Under the pieces are notes generated by a model. That model was not told where the DNA came from, searched no databases, and was given only the letters and a program-made list of their open reading frames with translations. From Sipunculus nudus (taxonomy: Eukaryota; Annelida; Sipuncula; Golfingiida; Sipunculidae), in NCBI GenBank assembly GCA_026874595.1, contig CM049320.1:29190714-29254713 (forward strand): DNA of 64,000 nt. Direction: 5' to 3'. Below are positions 45,565 through 60,200 of this stretch, piece by piece; the stretch's first letter is position 1, and every line of letters begins with the position of its first letter. The translations under genes and the position numbers were made by a program.

Positions 45565-48500
45565 TTGATATGACCCTAACAATAACCTGCCAGGTATGTG
45601 TCAGGTATACAGATATGATCCTAACAATAACCTGCCAGGTATATGTCTTGAGTACAGATATGATCCTAACAACATCCTGCCAGCTATGTGTCATGAGTAC
45701 AGATATGAGCCTAACAATAACCTGCCAGCTATGTGTCGTGAGTACAGATATGAGCCTAACAATAACCTGCCAGCTATGTGTGATGAGTACAGATATGACC
45801 CTAACAATAACCTGTCAGGTATGTGTGATGAGTACAGATATGAGCCTAACAATAACCTGCCAGCTATGTGTCATGAGTACAGATATGAGCCTAACAATAA
45901 CCTGCCAGGTATGTGTCATGAGTAGAGATATGAGCCTAACAATAACCTGCCATGTATGTGTCATGAGTACAGATATAAGCCCAACAATAACCTTCCATGT
46001 ATGTGTGATGAGTGCAGATATGAGCCTAACAAAACCTGTCAGGTACGTGTCATAGTTATAGATAAGTGTCTAACAATAACCTGCTAGGTATGTTTCATTT
46101 ACATAGATATGAGCCTAACAATAACCTGCCAGGTATGTGTAATGAATACAGATATAAGCCCAACAATAACCTGCCAGGTATGTGTGATGAGTACATATAT
46201 GAGCCTAACAATAACCTGCTAGGTATGTGTCATGAGTACAGATATGAGTCTAACAATAAACTGCTAGGTATGTGTGATGAGTACATATATGAGCCTAACA
46301 ATAACCTGCCAGGTATGTGTCATGAGTACAGATATGAGTCTAACAATAAACTGCTAGGTATGTGTGATGAGTACATATATGAGCCTAACAATAACCTGCC
46401 AGGTATGTGTAATGAATACAGATATGAGCCCAACAATAACCTGTCAGGTACGTGTCATAGTTATAGATAAGTGTCTAACAATAACCTGCTAGGTATGTTT
46501 CATTTACATAGATATGAGCCTAACAATATCCTGCCAGGTATGTGTAATGAATACAGATATAAGCCCAACAATAACCTGCCAGGTATGTGTGATGAGTACA
46601 TATATGAGCCTAACAATAACCTGCTAGGTATGTGTCATGAGTACAGATATGAGTCTAACAATAAACTGCTAGGTATGTGTGATGAGTACATATATGAGCC
46701 TAACAATAACCTGCCAGGTATGTGTCATGAGTACAGATATGAGTCTAACAATAAACTGCTAGGTATGTGTGATGAGTACATATATGAGCCTAACAATAAC
46801 CTGCCAGGTATGTGTAATGAATACAGATATGAGCCCAACAATTACCTGCTAGGTAAGTGTCATGAGTGCAGATATGAGCCTTACAATAACCTGTCAGGTA
46901 CGTGTCATAGTTATAGATAAGTGTCTAACAATAACCTGCTAGGTATGTTTCATTTACATAGATACGAGCCTAACAATAACCTGCCAGGTATATGTAATGA
47001 ATACAGATATAAGCCCAACAATAACCTGCCAGGTATGTGTGATGAGTACATATATGAGCCTAACAATAACCTGCTAGGTATGTGTCATGAGTACAGATAT
47101 GAGTCTAACAATAAACTGCTAGGTATGTGTGATGAGTACAGATATGAGCCTAACAATAACCTGCCAAGTATGTGTGATGAGTACAGATATGAGCCTAACA
47201 ATAACCTGCCATGTATGTGTGATGAGTACAGATATGAGCCTAACAATAACCTGCCTTGTATGTGTGATGAGTGCAGATATGAGCCTAACAATAACCTGTC
47301 AGGTACGTGTCATAGTTATAGATAAGTGTCTAACAATAACCTGTTAGGTATGTTTCATTTACATAGATATGAGCCTAACAATAACCTTCCATGTATGTGT
47401 GATGAGTGCAGATATGAGCCTAACAATAACCTGTCAGGTAAGTGTCATAGTTATAGATAAGTGTCTAACAATAACCTGCTAGGTATGTTTCATTTACATA
47501 GATATGAGCCTAACAATAACCTGCCAGGTATGTGAAATGAATACAGATATAAGCCCAACAATAACCTGCCAGGTATGTGTGATGAGTACATATATGAGCC
47601 TAACAATAACCTGCTAGGTATGTGTCATGAGTACAGATATGAGTCTAACAATAAACTGCCAGGTATGTGTGATGAGTACAGATATGAGCCTAACAATAAC
47701 CTGCTAGGTATGTGTGATGAGTACATATATGAGCCTAACAATAACCTGCCAAGTATGTGTGATGAGTACAGATATGAGCCTAACAATAACCTGCCATGTA
47801 TGTGTGATGAGTACAGATATGAGCCTAACAATAACCTGCCTTGTATGTGTAATGAGTGCAGATATGAGCCTAACAATAACCTGTCAGGTACGTGTCATAG
47901 TTATAGATAAGTGTCTAACAATAACCTGCTAGGTATGTTTCATTTACATAGATATGAGCCTAACAATAACCTGCCATGTATGTGTCATGAGTACAGATAT
48001 GAGCCCAACAATAACCTTCCATGTATGTGTGATGAGTGCAGATATGAGCCTAACAATAACCTGTCAGGTACGTGTCATAGTTAAAGATAAGTGTCTAACA
48101 ATAACCTGCTAGGTATGTTTCATTTACATAGATATTAGCCTAACAATAACCTGCCAGGTATGTGTAATGAATACAGATATAAGCCCAACAATAACCTGCC
48201 AGGTATGTGTGATGAGTACATATATGAGCCTAACAATAACCTGCTAGGCATGTGTCATGAGTACAGATATGAGTCTAACAATAAACTGCTAGGTATGTGT
48301 GATGAGTACATATATGAGCCTAACATTAACCTGCCAGGTATGTGTAATGAATACAGATATGAGCCCAACAATAACCTGCTAGGTAAGTGTCATGAGTGCA
48401 GATATGAGCCTAACAATAACCTGTCAGGTACGTGTCATAGTTATAGATAAGTGTCTAACAATAACCTGCTAGGTAAGTGTCATGAGTGCAGATATGAGCC

Positions 48501-50235
48501 TAACAATAACCTGTCAGGTACGTGTCATAGTTATAGATAAGTGTCTAACAATAACCTGCTAGGTATGTTTCATTTACATAGATATGAGCCTAACAATAAC
48601 CTGCCAGGTATGTGTAATGAATACAGATATAAGCCCAACAATAACCTGTCAGGTATGTGTGATGAGTACATATATGAGCTTAACAATAACCTGCTAGGTA
48701 TGTGTCATGAGTACAGATATGAGTCTAACAATAAACTGCCAGGTATGTGTGATGAGTACAGATATGAGCCTAACAATAACCTGCTAGGTATGTGTGATGA
48801 GTACATATATGAGCCTAACAATAACCTGCCAAGTATGTGTGATGAGTACAGATATGAGCCTAACAATAACCTGCCATGTATGTGTGATGAGTACAGATAT
48901 GAGCCTAACAATAACCTGCCTTGTATGTGTGATGAGTGCAGATATAAGCCTAACAATAACCTGTCAGGTACGTGTCATAGTTATAGATAAGTGTCTAACA
49001 ATAACCTGCTAGGTATGTTTCATTTACATAGATATGAGCCTAACAATAACCTGCTAGGTATGTGTGATGAGTACAGATATGAGCCCAACAATAACCTTCC
49101 ATGTATGTGTGATGAGTGCAGATATGAGCCTAACAATAACCTGTCAGGTACGTGTCATAGTTAAAGATAAGTGTCTAACAATAACCTGCTAGGTATGTTT
49201 CATTTACATAGATATGAGCCTAACAATAACCTGCCAGATATGTGTAATGAATACAGATATAAGCCCAACAATAACCTGTCAGCTATGTGTCATGAGTACA
49301 GATATGAGCCTAAAAATAACCTGCCATGTATGTGTCATGAGTACAGATATGAGCCTAACAAAAACCTGCTAGGTATGTTTCATTTACAAAGATATGAGCC
49401 TAACAATAACCTGCCAGGTATGTGTAATGAGTACAGATATGAGCCTAACAATAACCTGCCAGCTATGTGTGATGAGTACATATATGAGCCTAACAATAAC
49501 CTGCCAGGTATGTGTGATGAGTACAGATATGAGCCTAACAATAACCTGCCATGTATGTGTGATGAGTGCAGATATGAGCCTAACAATAACCTGCCATGTA
49601 TGTGTGATGAGTACAGATATGAGCCTAACAATAACCTGCCAGGTATGTGTGATGAGTACAAATATGAGCCTAACAATAACCTGCCATGTATGTGTGATGA
49701 GTACAGATATGAGCCTAACAATAACCTGCCTTGTATGTATGATAAGTGCAGATATGAGCCTAACAATAACCTGTCAGGTACGTGTCATAGTTATAGATAA
49801 GTGTCCAACAATAACCTGCTAGGTATGTTTCATTAACACAGATATGAGCCTAACAATAACCAGCCAGGTATGTGTGATGAGTACAGATATGAGCCCAACA
49901 ATAACCTGCCAGGTATGTGTGATGAGTACAAATATGAGCCTAACAATAACCTGCCATGTATGTGTGATGAGTACAGATATGAGCCTAACAATAACCTGCC
50001 TTGTATGTATGATAAGTGCATATATGAGCCTAACAATAACCTGTCAGGTACGTGTCATAGTTATAGATAAGTGTCCAACAATAACCTGCTAGGTATGTTT
50101 CATTAACACAGATATGAGCCTAACAATAACCAGCCAGGTATGTGTGATGAGTACAGATATGAGCCCAACAATAACCTGCTAGGTAAGTGTCATGAGTACA
50201 GATATGAGCCTAACAATAACCTGCCTGGTATGTGT
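45565..50235 (+). repeat. Large 45-bp satellite array with higher-order structure
   Basis: About 104 monomers of the consensus TGAGCCTAACAATAACCTGC + CAGGTATGTG + TGATGAGTACAGATA. A marker pair of monomers (CATAGTTATAGATAAGTGTC ... ATGTTTCATTTACATAG) recurs with its GTG at 46066, 46471, 46921, 47326, 47461, 47911, 48091, 48451, 48541, 48991, 49171, 49801 and 50071. All spacings are multiples of 45. The marker carries a TAA, so the 15-codon frame breaks at every marker. The array is most likely non-coding. Confidence 0.95.
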
Positions 50236-50689
50236 CAATCTGAAATAAAATGAGTCCTTTCAAGAACAAGTCAACGGTCTTATTATTTCAGAAATGAGAC
50301 AGATATGTGTGGTCTTTATAGCAGAAGTTCAAAATTTGAGCCAATAATCTAGGATTTTAAAATATTTTTATAGAGCACACACCGTTTCTTGGTTATAGGA
50401 CATCAATCATGTAGTACTGTAGTATTGGTCTTATTGTATATTCATATTATTAAACGGTGAAAGCGCAATATAAGTGACCTGCCACGATTTGCCATTAGTC
50501 TTGCTTAATTTGTTCATTGAATAAAGTTCTATAGTCTTATTTTTATGTGCATCTGATAAAAATGTGTGCACCTTGTTGAAATCATCAAGTAAGCTTCACG
50601 TCGGTGTGAGAAAAGTAAGGACACACCATCAGTAAGGAAGCCAGTTTTAGGCAAGTCACCTTTACTGCACTCTCACAATATTAAACAAT

Positions 50690-51040
50690 ATAAAACAACT
50701 TCAAACAGCAGAAGACTAATACTTTAAAACTTCTTGTGACTTGTTCGTCTCATGAAGTGATAACTTCGTGCAACAGAGACCTGCATCGCCATTTCCAACT
50801 GCCATGTTGCCGTGTTGCCCCCTTGTTCGTCTCATGAAGCGATAACTTCGTGTAACAATACTAACATAGACCTGCATCGCCATTTCCAACAGCCATGTTG
50901 CCCGTCTGCTTCGCACATGGCAACTGTGACGTCAGCTGTGACGTAGTCAACATATGTGTTCATACATATTAATGAGGACTCCATATTAGGTGAGGTGCTT
51001 GTTATTAAGTGCCTTCCTTCCTTTGAGGGGTACCAGCATT
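50690..51040 (-). repeat. Inverted copy of the fusion-gene promoter region with local duplication
   Basis: Reading on minus from 51040: the AGGCACTTAATAACAAGCAC block and an ATGGAG...CATTAATATG block match 11030-11100. A 21-nt block spanning both CRE-like sites (50927-50947) is identical to 11118-11138. Further on it diverges and contains two tandem copies of about 105 bp (CATGAAG(T/C)GATAACTTCGTG ... CATCGCCATTTCCAAC), near 50730-50910. No exon 1 is found. Confidence 0.7.
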
Positions 51041-51254
51041 CTCCAATTTTAGTTGTTACTAAAACGCGTGAACGCATCTGCACGAAGATTTGAATTCTAT
51101 ACGGTTGACAAAAATGCGTGCGACAGTGATGCGGACAGTGTACAGATCATAAATGGACATAAACGTACAGATTAATTAAATTAAAATATTTTATATTATA
51201 ACCCCTTCAGAGTCAAAGACATATTGAATCTAATTATAGAAAATATAAGTTCAT

Positions 51255-51325
51255 TTTTTTTAAACATTTTTTGGTTGAGGTAATTACCGCCTCCATCCAT
51301 TTTTTAATTCTAACTTACCTCTACG

Positions 51326-51376
<51 letters not shown>

Positions 51377-51700
51377 ATCTGCAGAAATCCGTTCCGGTTT
51401 CGGACTACGTGACAGGGCAGTATCACGTACACGCTTCCTCTCATTTTATATCCTAGCTGTCGACTACCAGGTCCGCTGACTACTGCACCTGCGGGCCCGC
51501 GGTGCGTAATCGTTCCCATTGCTTGGTCATACCACCGAGCAACCCCTGAAAGGCGCACTTGTTTGTGAGTGAAACACGGTCGTTGGGCACGGCCTTCCCA
51601 TTACTGCAGAGCGCTCCCGTGAAAATCTGACCGCCTCAACTGAGATTCGAACTCACGATCTTCCAGCTTTGAGTCCTGTGTTCTACTCCTGAGCCACAGA
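51255..51700 (-). repeat. tRNA-derived SINE (well-preserved copy) with TG microsatellite
   Basis: The minus-strand head has the A-box TGGCTCAGGAG (complement of 51686-51698) and B-box GAGTTCGAATCTC (51641-51655), typical of a tRNA-derived RNA polymerase III promoter. The body includes CGGGCCCGC and AGGGCAGTATCACG. The (TG)n at 51332-51375 is inside it. The same family as 2510-2905. Confidence 0.82.
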
Positions 51701-51709
51701 AGCCAGTTT

Positions 51710-54297
51710 AAATAAATCCAATTTGCTTGACTAAAAAAATAATGTATTTCCAAAGTGCGTAGGCTATATATTGTTCTGTATTTCATTTAATGTTGTATTG
51801 TATAGTACGTCGTATTGTAAATGGTAAATAAATGTGTAATAATAAAATTTGATTTAGAAAAAAAAGTGTTATGATATGAATTCAAAATATCACATATTAT
51901 AATTACCAATTGTATACATACAGTATTTAACTATAACAGCATAAAGAGGAACATTTATTAAGTTATATTTTATTTTAAATACTGTTTTTGCCCGCTTAAT
52001 GACATGCATTTAGAACCTTTTTTATTCATCATATTACTTTTTATTTGATAATTCTTGACTGTTTGGTCGGTTTTTTTTTTCAAAACTAAGGTGGGGAAAA
52101 GGCGGTCCCCCCCCCCCCCCCCCACACACACACCCTTTTAATGCCCAAACAGTCCTTCTGTAGCATTTTTTAAAATGAATTTGCCCATTCTTTATGAAAC
52201 GACACTTTTTCTTGTTTTTTTTTTATTTAAATCTATCCCCAAAACGGATAATTAATTAATCATATGCTTAATTTAATGCATTTATACATTTAGTACAATT
52301 ATTAAATTAGGCTAGGACTGCCCCGGGTCATCTGCACGAGAGTATATGTATGTGTTGACAGCATTGGGCAGGACAAGGCGGGCGCTTTACAAGTTAGGAA
52401 TATAAGAAAAAAAAGGCTCTTTGTACTAACCAGTATTCCCATTTTTTCATTCAAAAGCAAATTAAACAGTCGCACAAACATGCCAAAATGCCGGCTTTTT
52501 TAAATAGGCCTAACTAACACTTATGGCATGCATGCATGCCAAGATAATAAAGTCGTACACATGGCATGATGGTTACATCCTGCAGCACGTTACCCCTGCG
52601 TTTATATTGAAGGGTTAGGTTTGTACTTGATATTTTGGAAAAACTCCTGAAGAACATATATCATCTCGACAATCAAAAGATCCTGGTCGAATATCTGCTT
52701 ATGATAAGGCATTTTTAAGCACTAACAGTCTTGCACACGTGATTTCCCCGTCATTAAAATTAAAATATAATGAAACTGAGCGCGCAGACGTGAAGTATAC
52801 TAGATACAAGTCTCTGATTGGCTCTCTTTATGGGGGTGCTAGGCAGGACGTCTAAAAAATTTTCTTGCCGAGTGAGAACGATATAACTGTGTTAGGCACT
52901 TGTGTATATATTTTCAAAAATGTCAAACACTCAAATAATTATACAAATAATAAAACTATAAAAAATATTTTTGTTGTATTTCTTTCAGGGTAATGAATGG
53001 AATTTATTATTTATATCCACTCGCCTGATAAAATATGTGCCATCGCGTCTGCGGGGAAATTGTCGTTATGTTATCAAATATGTCTGTGGTTAAATAACGA
53101 GTGCGACCTGGCTCTATTCCATTACGGATCATAATTATTATTCGCGCTCGACGACTTTAAATTTTGTTCTTTCAGACGATGTAAAACATCTAATAATCAA
53201 GTTATTCCAAATTATTGAAGGAACGTAAAACAAATAGGCTAAAATGACTGAATGTTTTCGAAAGAAGTATCGCAGAGTAATCTGAATGTTCTACCGATTA
53301 CATGGATATTCATAATAAAAAGTACTGTGTTGACTGAAGAAAACTGTCATCTTGAAAAGCCCTTTGTAGTATTTTGGCATGCTCACGTGCATGCAATTAG
53401 CTCCAGCTAATAACACTAACTGTGACGATGTTTCATGTTTCGTTAAGGCATTGCCCCCCCCCCCCCCCCACACACACACACACCTTTGCAAACCATTCGA
53501 CGCCCACGATTAAATCGATTGCATTTTTGCATAATCGATTAAAAACGATTATGTATGCAGTACAGCATCAAAATGGAACCTTGCGCATGTGCAGCCAACA
53601 ATCGTCCAATGGCAAGTCGACCTGTGATGCGAATGGATTGATGGTCCCATTATGAATACCGATATATGTATATATAGCCAGAGTATTTACTAGGGCCAAT
53701 ACTTTAGGTACCAGTATACATTATATACAGATTTCAAGGTATTATAGAAAGTGCATAAAATAATCGATAAATAATCGATCATTGGTTGTTTTTTACTTTT
53801 CAATTATCGATTATGATTTTAAAGCCAATTCCTACCACGTACTATATACATATATTATATATTTCCTGATGTAATCAATCACAAAATAAACTGTGTGTTA
53901 GATGTTATGAAAACATAGATGCACGTGCTATTTTATATTTTTTTAATGAGCATAGTCTCGCAAAAAGAAAACAAAAAAACTGTTCTTTTTTTCCAAATGA
54001 TATTTAAATTTTACTATTTTTACGATACAACAAGTAGAATTAAGAAATACAAATATTTAGTTAAACCTATTGGATTTAGTTGTATCACAACCTGTAATAT
54101 GTCTTTGACCATGAGGGTGTCCCAATATAAAAGATTTAAGTTTATTTCTGCAAGATTTATGTTAAATTATCCACCACACTCATTGGCATTGCCGCACTCA
54201 GTTCAGTATGTAATTGCACGCGTGCGTGCTCGCGTTTTTTGTATCACTCTGTTCAGAGAACAATCTGACACGAGAGGGGGTCGGCAAAAACACAACC
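51710..54297. other. MRPL20 upstream intergenic region
   Basis: AT-rich, with C17 and C16 tracts followed by CA repeats, plus one dispersed repeat (53680-53845). No coding region found. The MRPL20 promoter should lie close to 54298; a CpG-containing patch at 54210-54290 is the best candidate, with no TATA box. Confidence 0.4.
53680..53845. repeat. Dispersed short repeat ('ATCGATT ... CCTACCAC' family)
   Basis: It shares TTTAGGTACCAGTATAC and ATTATGATTTTAAAGCCAAT-TCCTACCAC with 40775-40975 (same strand) and 20826-20960 (inverted). About 150-200 bp, AT-rich, multiple ATCGAT sites. Probably a MITE; the ends are not defined. Confidence 0.6.
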
Positions 54298-57200
54298 ATG
54301 CATCTGTCAGGGTGTTTCATGGCGCGGTGTGTGCGAATGCCAGTTGTAAAGCCAGATTCATTCTGGAAGAGACAGCAATATCTCAGGATGGCGTGGGTAG
54401 GTCTTCTGATAACAGATTTATTAGAAATGAACAACAGGGAAATCCCGATGCAATGGGCGATAATAGATGCATAGTAGGGATCACCTTGGCTTTGACACCT
54501 GTCATCCAGTCTTACTCGAGGGATGGGGAGATCTGACTGGACCAGTTCAATTTTTTTTTTTAATGGTATTGGCTAGTTCTGATTCTAAAGAAAGTATGAA
54601 AGATAATTTCCAGTTCTATAACCGTTACTTGAAATGTATAACACAGCACAGGCGCTTGAATCGCTATATGTGTTGATATTGGCTTAAATAGTGTTCAATT
54701 TACCTTAACAATAATCCCCTACCGTTTAATGAGCTGTAAACCATGTTATATCGCTTGCCGGTACTTGTTTATATAATAGATACACAAGGCCTGCATCCAG
54801 ATCTGCGGAAGAGTCTGTATCCATTAAGCGACAAACAGACAGATTTATCCCAGATTACTATTTCCATAATTATCAAACAATCGGTTGTTAGGTTCCAGGG
54901 GGGAATCCTTACTGCTGACCAAGATACATGGGGATTTCCTTGTTTGGGGTAACAGCTGCTTAATGGATGCAGACTAGTTACAAATAAGAGCTCATTACAA
55001 GTAGTACACTGTGTGTATTGGAATTGTTGATGCTTTTATAGAAAGAAGAACTGGCCATTTAACCACTGTAAGTTTCTTCCCTCGAAAATCTTTGAAATAT
55101 TTGGGAATTTTAATTGATTTCTTGTATTATTGCCTACCTGTCCGCAGACTTGGATGCCGGCCTTGTGTATTTATTAAATAAACAAGTACCGGCAAGTGAT
55201 ATATCATGGTTTACAGCTCATAAAACGGTAGGGGATTGTTGTTAAGGTAAATTGAACACTATTTAAGCCAATATCAACACAAATAGCGATTCAAGCGCCT
55301 GTGAACACAGTATATAGAAAAGCAGATATTAATTAAAATCTTGCCCCACAATTGTCATTGTGGCAAATGCATCAAGTAACACCACCATCATCATTCAACA
55401 GACAGTGCCATCAACAAGCCATAGACCTATCCTTTAAAAAATTGTTTTTTTTTAATGTCTCAAGTAATAATAAAGTGTGTTAACTAGAGCGCCGTGTCCC
55501 CGTCATTTAGATGGGTAAAAGTCTCCTGAGACGGCCCATGGACCATTATGTCATTCTACATTTAACACCCCACTATCTCATTAAACATCGTTAATTTTCC
55601 CAAAATAAAGATTTTTTAAGCCTTCAGCATTTTAGGTTAATTTGCGTAGGTTAGGAATAATCAAGATATAATTACCTGAAAAATTTACATTTAATGCAAA
55701 ACAATGGTCCTGCCTTTGTTAAGATTGCACTGCATTCACCCTGGAGAGGCTACACAATATTATGTGCAGAAATACATCCTACACCATATATTTTATGTAT
55801 TTTATATACACATGGGTTTAGGATTTGCTTTTTATAAGATTAATGATAACTTATAATCGTACACATCTTAAAGCAGATAAATCTAGTTGGGTAAAGATTT
55901 CCTTTTATACCATGCTGTCACGAAATGCTTGAGATCTAAGAAAAGTTCCTTTGTCCAACATCTTTTGGGCCCAGGCGCTCAACGGGCCAAATATGTTCAG
56001 CTTTAGTATGTCTGTGCACCGGACGCAAGTAATCTGTTGTTAACACACATAGCAGCATCTCAGGATCAGCTATGTCATGGCATATACAAATGCACTTGAA
56101 AACAAAGCAATAGTTGTTGAAAATGACGACCTATTATAACGGAGCCACTAATCCTGTTGCCACACTAGATTATGAAAATAGAATTCAGGGTGAACTGTTA
56201 TGACTAATAATTCAGATACAAAGTTTACTAGAGCATATGAACTAAATTAGATGATAAAAATGCATGTGATGAGTACTGCTGTTTTTAATGTAACTAGAGA
56301 ATACTTCTTTAAGATACAGATTTCAGAGTGCTCTCCAGTATATATATTTTTCCATATTGTAGAAATTTTCAGGCAGAAAAAGACATTGTTACACATTGAT
56401 GACAAGGCAGGTCCACAGGGCATTGATGTTTTCATACCGATACAGAAAACTCAGAAAAATACAGATGAGAGCGGTAAGTACATTCAAATATTACCACAAG
56501 TATACTTAATTTGCAGAAACATAGAAAATATGAATAATTTAATAAAATAATGTCAATGTTCCAACATGCTTAAAAATCCTATAAAAATTATCAGGCCTTG
56601 AATATGCTTGATTTTAATTAAAATTGAAAATTTCCTCAAAAATTCTTTCACCAAATTGACCTCACCACCAGAGCTCTTATGCCCTGCCCTTTTGACCTAA
56701 TTAATTTAATGAGCCCCAAAAACTCTCCTACACAGAGAAGGTCTTCCTTGTGAGAGCTGTTTACCAGACAATAATGAGGTCACAAAGGTGGACGATGTAG
56801 ACTTTGCATTGACTGACAACATCAACTGGATTCACTGCACTAATGAATATAAATCAGTCATTGTGAACCGACTTTCAATATTTTGAATTATTTGTCTCAT
56901 ACGAATTAGGTGCCAAGCAGGTAAGACATTATTATTCACTCGGTAGTCGGAAGAAATGGCTTCTGCATCCTTTGGCTTAGAACTTTTTATACTGTTTACT
57001 TTGTATAAAAAAAATACCGGAAAACATGCTGACATGGGTCCTGGTATAGACTACACATGTTCTCCCCAAATTATGCAAATTTTATAATAGTCAGGTGACT
57101 CACATTTTACAAAAATATCAGCGACCTGATTCGCTGCACAGAACAGTTATGCTCATGATTATTCATTAAATGAATATGCTATTAAGATGAAGTAAAGTTT

Positions 57201-60200
57201 GTGGTGAGGTCAATTGGTAGTCTGTAGCACACAAAGAAGATTAAGGTGTGCTTTAAGGTATAGGTACCGGTACTTCTCTTGTGATCACTCAACAGCTACT
57301 TTGCTGCAGCCAGATATTATATGTCTTGTAAACTCTGTCATATAAATGTAAAAGAAAATAAGCTTGCACCAGGCACCACAAGTGGAAACATAGTATAAAG
57401 GTAGAACATATGACACCTAGTAGTAGCTGCTTTGCATTTTCAAAGGTCTCCCTTATATCTGATTTTTTCTACTAAAATAATGAATAAAACTTGATCAGGT
57501 ATTAATTTATTTAATATTAAAAACCAAACAACAAACATTAGTTATCTGTTTCTTAAATTTGTTGGGATATTTCACTAATTCCCTTTCCAGCAGAGGAATA
57601 GCAAAAAACACTAATCATAACATCAGGTAAAATAAATTCATGCACCATTCTGATATTGGCATTACATATGTAGGAAAGTATGAAGATCCCTTGGGATATA
57701 GATAAAAAATAAGAATAGAGTAAACCCGGCAAATATCGGACACCCGGGTAATATCGGACACTTGCCTATAAATCCTCAAGAAATGGTCATTTTTGGTAAT
57801 CCCAACCGACAGCATGTGACAAATGAAAGTTTATGATTTGTTTTGTTTACAACTTTCGTTAAATACTGCCAAAAATTAAATAAAAGGTCATTTTTTATTG
57901 GTTTAACACAGCTTCCATGGAACCAATGACCGGTCTCAGCCGTCCTGGAAAGTTCAGGCATGACACACGTGAACGGCTTTACCCCAAAACTAGGTCAAGT
58001 TTTGACAGTCAGACGCGATGTCATGACCTGTTGACCAGTTTATATTACCGTCAGACTGTTTATTTTTCATAAATAGCATTTTGCTTGACTAAAAACAAAG
58101 ATATTTTAAAATTTACTGTAATTTGTTAAGTGTCCGATATTACCCTGGTGGCCAAAAAGGAACCTGGGTAATATCGGACACTCAGCACCATGGAAACTGG
58201 CAATCATTATAAGGGGCTCTTTGAAGGATAAACAACGACACATTGCCTCTAAAGCAAATATGATTAATTGTTATGATATTTGGAGTTATTTTTATAGCAG
58301 AACAACTGTATATAAGTTCATAGTACACAGGGTCATAATGTCACATATTTGCTATATATATCTGCATTTAAAGTTGCTTGAATGCACCTTTTATAACTGA
58401 ACAGTTTACTGAAAAAAATAGCAAATATTAAAATGTTATACTTATATATTATTATTTTAACATATAATAATGTTAATTTGCCTTTTTGCATTTAGATGAT
58501 CACTTTATATTCATATAGGGTAAAACTATAAGTTCTGGCATTTTGCATGCATCTTACCTATACCATAACAGAAGTCTTCAGTGTATTTTAGAATTACCAG
58601 AAATAAAGGTATTAATAAAACTATTATTGATTATATACTGGGAAAATATACATATTATATCGGTATTTAATCTAGGGCGTTGGTAATTATTGATATTTTA
58701 TACAAAATGACAGCTTAAAACATTTTAGTTTGCAAATTTCCGCTATACTCGAGAACAGCCTTTCTGTGACGAATCGTCTGGCACTTTGCCAGTCACGATC
58801 TCGCACCAAGGTCCATAGAAGAAACCCACAAACACGGCTCATCCACGGGTTACCATTGGTAAAAAAACTGATCAAATGAAAGATTTGACAATGTTTTCCC
58901 ATAAAACCATACTTTTTGTGCTTGTTATTGCGTCTGTGCCAGCTGTCAACATCAGTTTTCCATGATATAACGGTCAACCCCTGCGCAAGGTATCGCCATT
59001 TAGCCCCGTGTCAGATATTACCCGGGTGGTGTCTGATATTTCCCAGGTGAACCTCCGCGGCGTCTCTTGCAAATGTTTTGTACTAGAGGGCGCTTGACCT
59101 TGACATGTTTAGTCTTAAAAAGATCTCCTGTTCGTGAGGTTTGAAATGATACCCGGAAGCCGGCGTTGTTTTGATTAGTCATGGGACGGTAAGCAGACGA
59201 AGCCAAAAGTGTCCGATAATACCCCCCTTACTCTAACTTACATAAGATAACAGGAAATAAAGAAAATACAGACATCTGTAAATACTTGAAAACTCATGAG
59301 GCAGCATTAAAACTGTAGATGAAGGCGACCACCAGCTACCTCCAGAATAATGTCTGTGTGATTATTTGATCATTGAAATCATAAATTTGTGGATTAACTT
59401 GACCCAAGAAGATAAAATCCCAACTTATGTTATGAATCTACAGTATTACCATAAAGTCTCAATCTCGTGTACAAGCTTGTATACAGCGTGTATAATATAT
59501 TTGTATATGTATAGTATATATATTATATATTATTATATATAATATAATGAGACATTATGGTATATATATCATTCTTACTAGATGGTTAATCTTTTTTCTA
59601 CTTTCCAGTTGTGGAACATGAGAATCCGAGCAGCAGTTACTGAACATGGTTTGGCAGATGAACATCAGTTTCTAGAGGCTTTAGCTCGGGTAACTCTATT
59701 ACTCTTTCGCATGCAAATCTCATGAACTCTACCAACTGTTGCTATGAAATTTTTAAAAACGGTTTGGTCCAAAGAGAGGATGTGTGATATTAAATTGTGG
59801 AATTTTCTTAGCAGAAATTCTTTTAAGTGCATGATTCTGGGACTAATCCAGAATCGTTCTGAAATTTATTTTCTTAGATTGGTATGAGACATTGTTTTTT
59901 ATTGCTAAAGTGTTTTGTTCTCATGAGATGATTTGTGCTATCAGATTGTGGTTTAGGTCAAAAATCCAATGTGGAAAAGTAACATTTCTAGTTAGGTTTA
60001 TATGAATTTAGACAATTCAAATTCATTCGCAACTGAAAAATGTTGCATCTCATATTAATGAAACCACATATCTGACTGAAATGAATATTCTAAAATATTT
60101 GGGAGATGTTGTATTTACTGAGTATTTAAGATATTCTGGATAGGTCTTCCCCATCTGACCTAACCATGAAGTATCTTAATACCTTTCTAGAATATTCATT

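Noticed and set aside
45558-50092. Open frames of 66-209 codons across the satellite (e.g. repeats of YEPNNNLPGMCDE)
   Set aside because: They arise because 45 is a multiple of 3 and the monomer lacks stops in several frames on both strands. The marker monomer supplies a TAA each time, and no signal peptide, splice partner or non-repeat coding flank is seen.
45565-50235. CRISPR-like array
   Set aside because: There are no unique spacers: repeats are contiguous, and the setting is clearly eukaryotic.
53919-54536. 205-codon open frame
   Set aside because: The real gene here is MRPL20 exon 1, in another frame (54298-54396). The 205-codon frame has low-complexity composition and no recognisable motif.
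56251-56550. 99-codon frame over MRPL20 exon 2
   Set aside because: Only the frame reading KFSGRKRHCYTLMTRQ matches bL20m and splices in phase. The longer frame is a shadow.
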